Source of the DNA: Candidatus Levyibacteriota bacterium
GTDB lineage: Bacteria > Patescibacteriota > Microgenomatia > Levybacterales > GWA1-39-11
Reading direction: 5' to 3'
NCBI GenBank assembly: GCA_030645455.1
Contig: JAUSNA010000062.1
Span: 1 to 43,403, forward strand
DNA: 43,403 bases
This document shows positions 8,940 to 16,016 of the stretch, one piece after another. The notes under the pieces are model-generated. The model did not search any database, was not told the DNA's origin, and saw only the letters and a program-made list of their open reading frames with translations. The translations under genes were made by a program, and so were the position numbers. The stretch's first letter is position 1, and every line of letters begins with the position of its first letter.

Positions 8940-11207
8940 TTAACCGGAGTTTTGTGGGGGACTTCCACCACCGCCTTCACGTCTTCTTTTTTCATCCTCA
9001 TCTGCACGGGCAAGCCCTGCATCAATAGATCTGTCAGATGCGCCACCGCCACCGCTTGAAGGTCCTTCTCCTCTTGCATCTCCTAGCGCTTCATTTACTC
9101 CCTCGGCAGCTCCTTCGCGTGCTGCTGCCTCCACACTCTCTGCGGATGGTCCTCCAAGTGTGATATTAATTCCACTTCTTCCCCCGCTGCCTCCACCATT
9201 TCCAGTCGCGCCGCTTGATGGTAGGGGTTCTGTTGATCCCTCAGTTGCTATGATCCCACTCTGAGAACCAAGGGTAGTGCGCGCTTGGTTTCGGAAGCTC
9301 TCCATTGCTTGTTTTACCTCCGGGGTGTCGTGGTCCGGAACGATTCCCTGCCTCATTGCCATTCTTCTTGCTTCAGCCTCAACTTGTGCATCTGACACAG
9401 GAGTTAGTGAAGGAGAGTGCGTAGTAGGTTGGGATGATTTGCTTCTAAATAGTCCAAACCTTTTTTTTGCTTGACTTGGCCCAGTTGCAATTGGAGAAGC
9501 TTCCGATTCGGGTTCTCCCCGCATCCTTCTTTCGTGTGCCCTTCTGGCATTCACTTTTTGTTCAATCCTTTTCCCTATGGGAGTTTTATTGAGCTTGAAT
9601 GCCCTTGCAACTTTTCCTCCCACCTTCATTGTCTGGTCATCAATTGTGCTGCGCAAAATCCCTTTGCTTCCATCTCTTTTTTCACCCATTAATTCTTTCC
9701 ATGCTCCTCCGATAGGTTTTGACACGTATCCTTGACCCTGTCCAATGGCTTTGCCAATGGCCGCTGTGTATTTCAACTCCGGAGCTTTCAGGGTGCTTTT
9801 AGTAATGGTTACCGCCTCCGGCATGATGAGGATGATGCCAAGTCCTAAAATGGAGGCAATAGCGTCACCGCTACTAGTGCCCGGGTTTCCAATGAGGGGC
9901 GGAACGAAGGTTCCGCTGGTGTTAAATGCCTGATCCTGCATGGTTTTTCCTATCATAAAAAGTACGACTACTGCTGGAAACGCTGCAAGGTTAGCAATAA
10001 GACTTCTTATCCAGGGGCCGACTCCTCCGGGGGCGCCGGGGAGTAATCCCCCAATTATCCAAAAAGGTGCAAAAATAACATCCAGGAAGATAAAAATGTA
10101 GGCTTTAATAAGCATGAACCATACTCTAAAAAGTGAGGTAAACACAGCAACCGAGATAATTAAGTAAGCAATTGCCATGGCAATAAGGCCTAGTATTTTT
10201 GTTCCCCCAACAAGCCCTACGATTGCTCCTATCGCCCCACCAATCAGTCCCCCAAATCCACCAAAGAGAGAGCCCCCAATAAAAGATCCGATTATTCCCG
10301 TAACAACCATTCCAATCCAGCTTCCAATACTGCCGGAGAAAAGAGAGCTTACCATTCCTCCAACCCCTTGAGCGGCGGGAGCTGCAATTCCATTAATTCC
10401 TCCAAGACTCCCCATAGCACTTACGGGATTCGTATCGATATTTGTCATTGTAGTTAACCCTTGGCTTTCAAATATATGAATAACAAGATAAATACCGACG
10501 TACATCATGTCTATCAAAAAACCAGCTATGGCATACGAGAGAGTAATAAGTACAAGTCCGATTATTATTTTTGGAATTTGGTTTTGTATTGTCATAATTG
10601 ACCTTGCGTCAATGTTAACCCTGAACATGATTCCAAGTCCCAATAAAATGAAGATAAATACAAACAAAAGATACGTTAAGTTTCTAAATGTTTTCCAAAT
10701 ATCAAGAACCGGTGTGAGTCCGACAAAGCCGATTCCTTTCCCAAATCCGGTTACTGTTGTCCCACCGCCTTCTTCAGCCGGAAATGCTGCAAGAGAATTT
10801 TTTGTTATTCCAAAATGTGACGCTAGATACTGACCATAATGAGATGTTGAAACAGGGATATTAAATGTTCCCCCAATCATGCCACCCATAATAGAAGCAA
10901 GGCCTGCACCGTTCTCAACATACCCGATTTTTTTCGTGACAGGGTCTATTCCAAGGCACTTTTCATCAGGGTTAAGCATATCTACTCCCCCAACAAAACA
11001 TGTAGCGGTTGATAGAACTTCAATAAATACATTCTGTGTGTATGTATGAAAATTTTGAGGGACGTCAGGATTGGTATTGAGGGGATATGCAGTAGTTTTT
11101 TCTTGAGGCACATCATTCGCAATAGGGACTGAGGTTTGTGCGTGAGAAGTATTAGCGAAAATGAAGAAGATGGGAAAAAATAATAGAGCAGCGAATAACT
11201 TTTTCAT
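8940..11207 (-). CDS. VirB6/TrbL-like polytopic membrane protein
   Basis: This 755-aa protein starts at the ATG giving MKKLFAALLFFPIFF; the ORF-track start is a GTG two codons earlier. A signal peptide ends SHAQ. About 150 exported residues follow, then a set of membrane helices (YLLFVFIFILLGLGIMF and IIIGLVLITLSYAIAGFLI), a very Gly-rich hydrophobic stretch (residues ~260-340), further helices to about 480, and a ~270-residue soluble tail that is basic first and then Gly/Ser-rich and acidic. Multi-helix core plus long tail is the layout of VirB6/TrbL inner-membrane channel proteins of type IV secretion systems. It resembles the proteins called VirB6-like in CPR genomes; sequence similarity to classical VirB6 is weak. 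Confidence 0.7.
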   Translation of the reverse strand: MKKLFAALLFFPIFFIFANTSHAQTSVPIANDVPQEKTTAYPLNTNPDVPQNFHTYTQNVFIEVLSTATCFVGGVDMLNPDEKCLGIDPVTKKIGYVENGAGLASIMGGMIGGTFNIPVSTSHYGQYLASHFGITKNSLAAFPAEEGGGTTVTGFGKGIGFVGLTPVLDIWKTFRNLTYLLFVFIFILLGLGIMFRVNIDARSIMTIQNQIPKIIIGLVLITLSYAIAGFLIDMMYVGIYLVIHIFESQGLTTMTNIDTNPVSAMGSLGGINGIAAPAAQGVGGMVSSLFSGSIGSWIGMVVTGIIGSFIGGSLFGGFGGLIGGAIGAIVGLVGGTKILGLIAMAIAYLIISVAVFTSLFRVWFMLIKAYIFIFLDVIFAPFWIIGGLLPGAPGGVGPWIRSLIANLAAFPAVVVLFMIGKTMQDQAFNTSGTFVPPLIGNPGTSSGDAIASILGLGIILIMPEAVTITKSTLKAPELKYTAAIGKAIGQGQGYVSKPIGGAWKELMGEKRDGSKGILRSTIDDQTMKVGGKVARAFKLNKTPIGKRIEQKVNARRAHERRMRGEPESEASPIATGPSQAKKRFGLFRSKSSQPTTHSPSLTPVSDAQVEAEARRMAMRQGIVPDHDTPEVKQAMESFRNQARTTLGSQSGIIATEGSTEPLPSSGATGNGGGSGGRSGINITLGGPSAESVEAAAREGAAEGVNEALGDARGEGPSSGGGGASDRSIDAGLARADEDEKRRREGGGGSPPQNSG

Positions 11208-11301
11208 AACCACGGATAGCAGTCCGCAGATTTAGGCGGGCAGCAATTATCAGTATGGGGAAATCTTGTTGAAAAATCAAGATAATATGGAATTGATTAA
11301 G

Positions 11302-11330
11302 TTGACAATTTGAGGCGCCGAGAGTACCAT
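11302..11330 (+). promoter_or_regulatory. Sigma70-type promoter of the DUF5667 gene
   Basis: TTGACA (11302-11307), a 17-base spacer and TACCAT (11325-11330) stand 10 bases before the ATG at 11341. Initiation 7-10 bases downstream of the -10 would put the 5' end at or next to the start codon. No Shine-Dalgarno is visible. Confidence 0.65.
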
Positions 11331-11340
11331 ATGAAAACTC

Positions 11341-11943
11341 ATGAAGCGAGCAGTTTTCTTTGGCATTTTCTTACTTTTTACTGCATTTTTTGTCCGTTTG
11401 CCTGCCGTTTCACACGCGCAAGAAGCTGTTGTAGAGACGGATACGTTGGTTGGAATAGATATTAATGCAACAGAAAGTGCTGCAACAGGACCCGCAAGAA
11501 TAAATTACGAACTTCCTTACCCCGGCATGCTTCCCGATCACCCCCTATATATATTGAAGGTAGTAAGAGATGGGATTGTTAAAATGTTGATAAATGACCC
11601 GGTAAAGCGCGCGCGCTTTAGCCTGCTTGCAGCCGAAAAGAGGATGAATGCCGGAAAAATGTTGGTAGAAAAGCAAAAGGATGGACTTGCAGTCGAAACT
11701 ATTTCAAAGGCAAATAACTATCTTGACGATGCGCTAAAAGCGATCAATAGTGAGTCTTTGGAAGAAGCAGATAGTATTGGAAAGAAACCTTTCCTGCAGC
11801 AATTTCACTCTGCAACAATGAAACACCTGGAAATATCTTACGACATAGAACCGTTAATAGATAAAGAAGCTATAGACCAATTTAATCGTGAGCAAAAAAG
11901 AATAGAAGTTTTTGTGAAAACTGCGGAACTTTTATTATTGTAG
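11341..11943 (+). CDS. Exported DUF5667 domain protein
   Basis: This 200-aa protein has a signal peptide (MKRAVFFGIFLLFTAFFVRL, ending SHAQ). A DUF5667-type domain follows from about residue 55: YELPYPGMLPDHPLYILKV, then VKRARFSLLAAEKRM and further helices. The motif of a Pro-rich entry followed by LPDHPLY-x-LK-x-V is characteristic of this exported helical family. The biochemical role is unknown; it is probably periplasmic or surface-located. It stands alone, divergent from the VirB6-like gene, with its own promoter. The family assignment is from motif memory. Confidence 0.75.
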   Translation: MKRAVFFGIFLLFTAFFVRLPAVSHAQEAVVETDTLVGIDINATESAATGPARINYELPYPGMLPDHPLYILKVVRDGIVKMLINDPVKRARFSLLAAEKRMNAGKMLVEKQKDGLAVETISKANNYLDDALKAINSESLEEADSIGKKPFLQQFHSATMKHLEISYDIEPLIDKEAIDQFNREQKRIEVFVKTAELLLL

Positions 11944-12072
11944 AACAATAACATACATACGTTTTTGAGACATTTTTTTGTCCATAAAAAGTAAGTTTTT
12001 CCAAAGAAATGTATTTTCACGCGAATTGAACTTAGTAATTTTCTTGCTCTAATTTGATACACTTATTAATAG

Positions 12073-12101
12073 TTGACACAACAAATCTAGTGGTTTACAT
12101 T
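12073..12101 (+). promoter_or_regulatory. Sigma70-type promoter of the nrdR-nrdJ operon
   Basis: TTGACA (12073-12078), a 17-base spacer and TACATT (12096-12101). The spacer carries NrdR box 1 and the start-site region carries NrdR box 2, so NrdR binding would block RNA polymerase. Unlike most promoters here it gives a leader of roughly 145 bases. Confidence 0.7.
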
Positions 12102-12125
12102 AGTTACTGACACTAAATATTGTGT
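12078..12125 (+). promoter_or_regulatory. Pair of NrdR boxes (operators)
   Basis: Box 2 is ACACTAAATATTGTGT (12110-12125), a near-perfect 16-base NrdR palindrome. Box 1 is the weaker ACAACAAATCTAGTGG (12078-12093). Their starts are 32 bases apart, about three helical turns, which is the spacing known for NrdR operators. Box 1 lies in the promoter spacer and box 2 over the expected start site. This indicates autoregulation of nrdR and repression of the class II reductase when dATP/ATP status is high. Confidence 0.8.
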
Positions 12126-12189
12126 TTGCACTTTTCACGGTGCAGTACTTTTACAAAAGCGCTTATAAGTCAAAATGTAAAACTTAAAA

Positions 12190-12253
12190 GCTTTAATTTT
12201 TACTTAATACTTTAATTTTTGACTTTTGACTTTTAATTTTTGACTTAATTTTT
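12190..12253 (+). repeat. AT-rich short tandem repeats in the nrdR leader
   Basis: Degenerate units such as TTTAATTTTT and GACTTTTGACTT recur up to the nrdR ATG. No Shine-Dalgarno is visible in them. This may be simple sequence drift or an unstructured leader. Confidence 0.4.
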
Positions 12254-12703
12254 ATGCATTGTCCATATTGCAATTCAAACGATACGGAAGTCTCAGAAAC
12301 CAGAGTCGCGGAAGACGGCAGTAATATCCGCAGGAGGAGGCTTTGTGGTGGATGCAAGAAGAGGTTTACAACATACGAGAGGGTTGAAAACATCATGCTT
12401 TTAGTAAAGAAGAAGGACAGTAGAAGCGAGCGGTTTTCAAGAGACAAATTACGGGGTGGGATATTAAAATCGGTCGAAAAGACAACGGTGACGCTTGAGC
12501 AGGTCAACAAAATTGTGGACGAGGTGGAAAAAGAATTGCTAAGCGCTGATAGTGTTGAAGTAGACAGCAAGAAAATCGGAAGGTTGGTTGCTGCCCGACT
12601 TAAAAAAATAGATAAGATAGCATACATAAGGTTTGCAAGCGTTTTTCAGCACTTTGTTGATATAGAAGATTTTGAAAGAGAAGTAAAAAAGCTATTGAAG
12701 TAA
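12254..12703 (+). CDS. nrdR: Transcriptional repressor NrdR
   Basis: This 149-aa protein has the normal NrdR length. An N-terminal zinc ribbon has Cys3, Cys6, Cys31 and Cys34 (MHCPYC and LCGGC) and the conserved RRRRLCGGCKKRFTTYE segment. An ATP-cone domain follows from about residue 46 (VKKKDSRSERFSRDKLRGGI). NrdR senses ATP/dATP through the cone and represses ribonucleotide reductase genes by binding paired NrdR boxes, which are present upstream. It precedes nrdJ, so it regulates itself and the reductase. Identification is secure. Confidence 0.95.
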   Translation: MHCPYCNSNDTEVSETRVAEDGSNIRRRRLCGGCKKRFTTYERVENIMLLVKKKDSRSERFSRDKLRGGILKSVEKTTVTLEQVNKIVDEVEKELLSADSVEVDSKKIGRLVAARLKKIDKIAYIRFASVFQHFVDIEDFEREVKKLLK

Positions 12704-12835
12704 GTACTAAATACTAATTTCGAAGCACGAAACAAATTAGAATAACCAAAACATAAAATTAAAAATAATTTGGAAATTGTAATTTAGATATTGTTTCGAA
12801 TTTCGATATTCGGATTTAGAATTTTAATAAATAAT

Positions 12836-15226
12836 ATGGAATTAACAGGAATTAGACAAAAAGTATTTCTAGACCGCTACGCCTTAAAAGATAAAGACGG
12901 AGAGCTCATTGAAAAGACTCCGGAGGAAATGTGGAAAAGAGTTGCGTGGGGAATTTCTCAAAATGAAAAGAAAAAAGATCAAGCCCATTGGGAAAAAGAG
13001 TTTTATAGAGTCATGGATGAATTTAAATTTGTCCCAGCAGGCAGAATTCTTTCAGGAGCAGGGACAAATTACCAGGTAACGTATTTTAATTGTTTTGTTA
13101 TTCCTTCCCCCAAAGATTCCAGAGACGGAATTTTAGAAAGTCTTAAGCAACTGGTTGAAATTCAAAGCAGAGCGGGTGGAGTAGGGCTAAATTTGTCTTC
13201 TCTTCGTCCCCGCGGGGCCAGGGTTAAAAAAGTAAATGGCACTTCATCGGGTCCTGTCACGTGGGCCGGACTTTTCTCATACGCAACACATGACGTTGTA
13301 CAGCAGGGAGGAAGTAGGCGTGGAGCAACAATGCTTATGCTTTGGGATTGGCACCCTGATATTGAGGAATTTATTACCGTTAAAGAGGATCTGTCAAAAA
13401 TTAACGGCGCGAATTTGTCCGTTTGTGTTTCTGACAGTTTTATGGAAGCTGTAAAGGCAGATGCCGATTGGGATTTGGTATACCCTGACATTGATGACCC
13501 TGAATATGATGCGAAATGGAATGGGGAAATTACCGAGTGGAGAGCCATGGGGAAGGCTGTAAAAGTTCACAAAACTGTAAAAGCCAGGTATTTATGGGAT
13601 CTTATTTGCAATGCTGCTTGGAAAAGCGCTGAGCCTGGACTGCATTTTATGGAGCGTTCAAATAAAAGAAGTAACACATGGTATTTTGAGCACTTGATTG
13701 CTACCAACCCTTGTGGAGAACAGCCATTGGGCGCATGGGCTGTATGTAATTTGGGTGCAATGAATTTATCAGCATATGTAAAAGATGCGGACCTTTCAGC
13801 AGAAAAAGCTGGGTGGTTTGATTTTGAGTCTTTTGGTAACGACGCAAAGGTAGCAATGAGGCTTTTAGATAATGTAATTGACCAGACATATTACTTTTTT
13901 AAAGAGAACGAAAAGTGCGCAAAAGAAATCCGCCGCACCGGGCTTGGTATCATGGGGCTTGGGGATGCTCTGATCAAAATGCAGCTTCCTTACGGGTCTG
14001 ATGATTCGATGCCTGTTATCGAAAAGATATTTAAAGTTCTTCGCGATAGTGCATATGAGGCATCCGCCGATTTGGCTGAAGAGAAGGGTTCCTTCCCAAA
14101 ATATGTGAAAGAGAAATACTTGGAAGGGTATCATATAAAGGCTTTACCTAAGAAAATTCGTGAAAAAATTGAAAAGCAGGGAATAAGAAATGCTGTTCTT
14201 CTGACCATTGCCCCGACAGGTACGACATCTCTTGTTTCGGGGGTTTCCTCAGGTGTTGAGCCTGTTTATGAGTTCTCATTTTTGAGGAGATGGAGAGGTG
14301 GAGAAGAGATTATTTACCATCCATTATTTGAAGAATGGAAAAAAGCGCATCAAGAGGCGGAAAAGCCTAGATATTTTGTAAGCGCAAATGACCTGACTCC
14401 ACTTGAACACGTAAGAGTGCAGGCAGTTGCCCAAGAATATATTGACTCTTCAATTTCAAAGACTGTCAATGCGCCAAATTCCCACACGATTGATGACGTA
14501 AAAACGCTTTACATGATGGCATATGACATGGGACTAAAGGGCGTCACATATATGAGGGATGGATCACGACAGGGAGTTTTGGAGAGGGTAGATGAGAAGA
14601 AAAAAGAGGACGTTAAAGAAGCGCAAAGTATGCCAATCCGGAAAAGACCTTTGGCACTCTCGGGAGTCACACACGAAACCCAGACCCCTCTCGGAAATAC
14701 CTTCATTACGATAAATCACGATAGTGAAGGTAAACCTTTTGAGCTTTTTATCAATTCCGGAAAATCAGGAAGTGATGTAATGGCAATGTCTGAGGCGTTG
14801 GGACGCATTATGTCTATGGTATTAAGAATGCAATCTCCCGTTGAGCCCCGCGAAAGAATTCGTGAAATGATAGATCAGTTGACCGGAATTGGCGGGGGAA
14901 GATCTGTCGGATTTGGACCCAATAGGGTCAGATCCCTTCCTGATGCGGTTGCAAAAGTTTTGGCCGAGCATTTTGAATTCCGGGTGAACGGACATGTAGC
15001 AGACAAGCTCCCCATGAAAGCGATCATGGCAGATACCGCAAAAGAGTCAGAAAAAGTAGAAGTAAAAGAAAGTCCAAGCGTTGTGACGCAAGCACCACTT
15101 CCTATTGTTGCAGCATCGCTTCAGGCTCATCCGAATGCGGATCTTTGCCCCGAGTGTGGAGCTGCCGCATTTGTTCACGAAGAAGGATGTGCCAAGTGCT
15201 ACGCGTGTGGACACGCAGAGTGCTAG
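12836..15226 (+). CDS. nrdJ: Adenosylcobalamin-dependent (class II) ribonucleotide reductase
   Basis: This 796-aa protein reduces ribonucleotides to deoxyribonucleotides using AdoCbl as radical source. Visible motifs are the active-site segment NPCGEQPLG (~residues 290), APTGTTSLVSGVSSGVEPVY, GGSRRGAT and FNCFVIPSP with the N-terminal redox Cys. The C-terminal zinc-ribbon tail has LCPECG and CAKCYACGHAEC, typical of the NrdJ_Z type. There is no N-terminal ATP cone. The ORF-track start adds 15 residues encoded by AT-rich spacer; I chose the ATG giving MELTGIRQKVF, where homology should begin. It is transcribed with nrdR and followed at once by a cobalamin riboswitch and pduO, which makes its cofactor. 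Confidence 0.95.
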   Translation: MELTGIRQKVFLDRYALKDKDGELIEKTPEEMWKRVAWGISQNEKKKDQAHWEKEFYRVMDEFKFVPAGRILSGAGTNYQVTYFNCFVIPSPKDSRDGILESLKQLVEIQSRAGGVGLNLSSLRPRGARVKKVNGTSSGPVTWAGLFSYATHDVVQQGGSRRGATMLMLWDWHPDIEEFITVKEDLSKINGANLSVCVSDSFMEAVKADADWDLVYPDIDDPEYDAKWNGEITEWRAMGKAVKVHKTVKARYLWDLICNAAWKSAEPGLHFMERSNKRSNTWYFEHLIATNPCGEQPLGAWAVCNLGAMNLSAYVKDADLSAEKAGWFDFESFGNDAKVAMRLLDNVIDQTYYFFKENEKCAKEIRRTGLGIMGLGDALIKMQLPYGSDDSMPVIEKIFKVLRDSAYEASADLAEEKGSFPKYVKEKYLEGYHIKALPKKIREKIEKQGIRNAVLLTIAPTGTTSLVSGVSSGVEPVYEFSFLRRWRGGEEIIYHPLFEEWKKAHQEAEKPRYFVSANDLTPLEHVRVQAVAQEYIDSSISKTVNAPNSHTIDDVKTLYMMAYDMGLKGVTYMRDGSRQGVLERVDEKKKEDVKEAQSMPIRKRPLALSGVTHETQTPLGNTFITINHDSEGKPFELFINSGKSGSDVMAMSEALGRIMSMVLRMQSPVEPRERIREMIDQLTGIGGGRSVGFGPNRVRSLPDAVAKVLAEHFEFRVNGHVADKLPMKAIMADTAKESEKVEVKESPSVVTQAPLPIVAASLQAHPNADLCPECGAAAFVHEEGCAKCYACGHAEC

Positions 15227-15232
15227 GTTTTT

Positions 15233-15325
15233 ATTTTATACAGGTAATCACGGTGTAAATCCGTGAGTGTGCCGCAACTGTCAAACTCAGAAAACTGTAT
15301 AAAATCTACCGCCCGAGCAAGGCTT
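15233..15325 (+). ncRNA. Compact cobalamin riboswitch upstream of pduO
   Basis: The core GTGCCGCAACTGT and a CACGG-TGTAAAT-CCGTG hairpin (P4/L4-like, GGTG-x-AA-x2-CC) are classic cobalamin-aptamer elements. They are enclosed by a perfect 11-bp P1 stem, ATTTTATACAG (15233-15243) with CTGTATAAAAT (15295-15305). Downstream CGAGCAAGG, reminiscent of the L13 loop of class II (env8-like) aptamers, lies against the pduO ATG, so control is probably translational. The aptamer is short (73 nt between P1 ends), and I do not see the L5 partner that the second riboswitch has. It begins 6 bases after the nrdJ stop. Confidence 0.75.
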
Positions 15326-15880
15326 ATGACTATTTATACAAAAAAAGGAGACAAAGGAAAAACGTCTTTAGGCAGTGGTGTAAAAGTTTGGAAAAATTCA
15401 GAAAGGGTTGAGGCGTATGGGACGATTGACGAATTGAATTCTATTTTAGGTGTCGTTTCGTCTGAATGTGTGAACATAAAAAAGGGATATTCGAGTTTTC
15501 TTGCTGAGATAATTCATCAAGTGCAAGACGACCTATTTTCTATTGGGTCATACCTTTCCAATCCCGCAAACTCAAATTTAATTGAATTATTATCTCAAAG
15601 AACTTTAGTTTTTGAAAAATATATTGATGAAATGACTGAAAAAATGCCTGAACTCTCAAATTTTATTCTTCCCGGAGGAGGAAAGGTGGGAGCACTTTTT
15701 CAAAACGCCCGGGCTGTGTCAAGGAGATGCGAAAGAAATATTGTTGCGTTGTCCAGAAAAGCAACAATCAACGAAGACGTTTTGCAATATATTAACCGAT
15801 TGTCTGACCTGCTTTTTACCATGAGCAGGTGGGCCAATCACAACGAAAAAAATAAGGAAATTATTTGGAAGAGAAGATAG
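15326..15880 (+). CDS. pduO: Corrinoid (cob(I)alamin) adenosyltransferase, PduO type
   Basis: This 184-aa protein transfers adenosyl from ATP to cob(I)alamin, making the AdoCbl needed by NrdJ. Visible motifs are the ATP loop TKKGDKGKTSLGSG at the N-terminus, VEAYGTIDELNS, FILPGG, RAVSRRCERNIV and the C-terminal INRLSDLLFTMSRWAN, all in the PduO family order. The ORF-track start at 15263 would translate the riboswitch itself; the ATG used here, after the aptamer, gives MTIYTKKGDKG. With no corrin-ring synthesis genes in the window, it points to salvage of external corrinoid. A second riboswitch follows directly. Confidence 0.93.
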   Translation: MTIYTKKGDKGKTSLGSGVKVWKNSERVEAYGTIDELNSILGVVSSECVNIKKGYSSFLAEIIHQVQDDLFSIGSYLSNPANSNLIELLSQRTLVFEKYIDEMTEKMPELSNFILPGGGKVGALFQNARAVSRRCERNIVALSRKATINEDVLQYINRLSDLLFTMSRWANHNEKNKEIIWKRR

Positions 15881-15886
15881 TTGAAA

Positions 15887-16016
15887 GGGTGAATTCCGTT
15901 TAAATCGGAAACTGTGCCGCAACTGTGAGTTTTGCTTGATGATAATGGAGGTCCGCTACCGTTAAAATCGGCTAAACGAGTCAGAACCCCGTAAAGTCTT
16001 TTCGAGCAAGAAGCTT
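15887..16016 (+). ncRNA. Cobalamin riboswitch upstream of the zinc-ribbon protein gene
   Basis: It contains a TTCCG-TTTAAAT-CGGAA hairpin (P4/L4-like), the core GTGCCGCAACTGT, a B12-box-like GAGTCAGAACCCC, and GGGT/ACCC closing pairs (15887-15890 with 15986-15989). TTGCTTG (15932-15938) can pair with CGAGCAA (16003-16009), consistent with the L5-L13 kissing interaction of cobalamin riboswitches. That second segment overlaps the AAGAAG Shine-Dalgarno-like sequence just before the ATG, so ligand binding should block translation of the 16017 gene. The pairing scheme was drawn by eye. Confidence 0.82.

Larger units (their letters stand above)
11944..12253 (+). other. 310-base intergenic region upstream of nrdR
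   Basis: The left part shows nothing I can name. The middle holds the nrdR promoter and two NrdR boxes (12073-12125). From about 12170 to the nrdR start the sequence is AT-rich with short repeated units (TTAATTTTTGACTT variants). No riboswitch or RNA gene was recognised here. Confidence 0.6.

Noticed and set aside
12704-12835. Possible second regulatory element between nrdR and nrdJ
   Set aside because: The spacer is AT-rich with degenerate TTTCGAA/ATTTCG repeats. No riboswitch core, NrdR box or clear hairpin was found.
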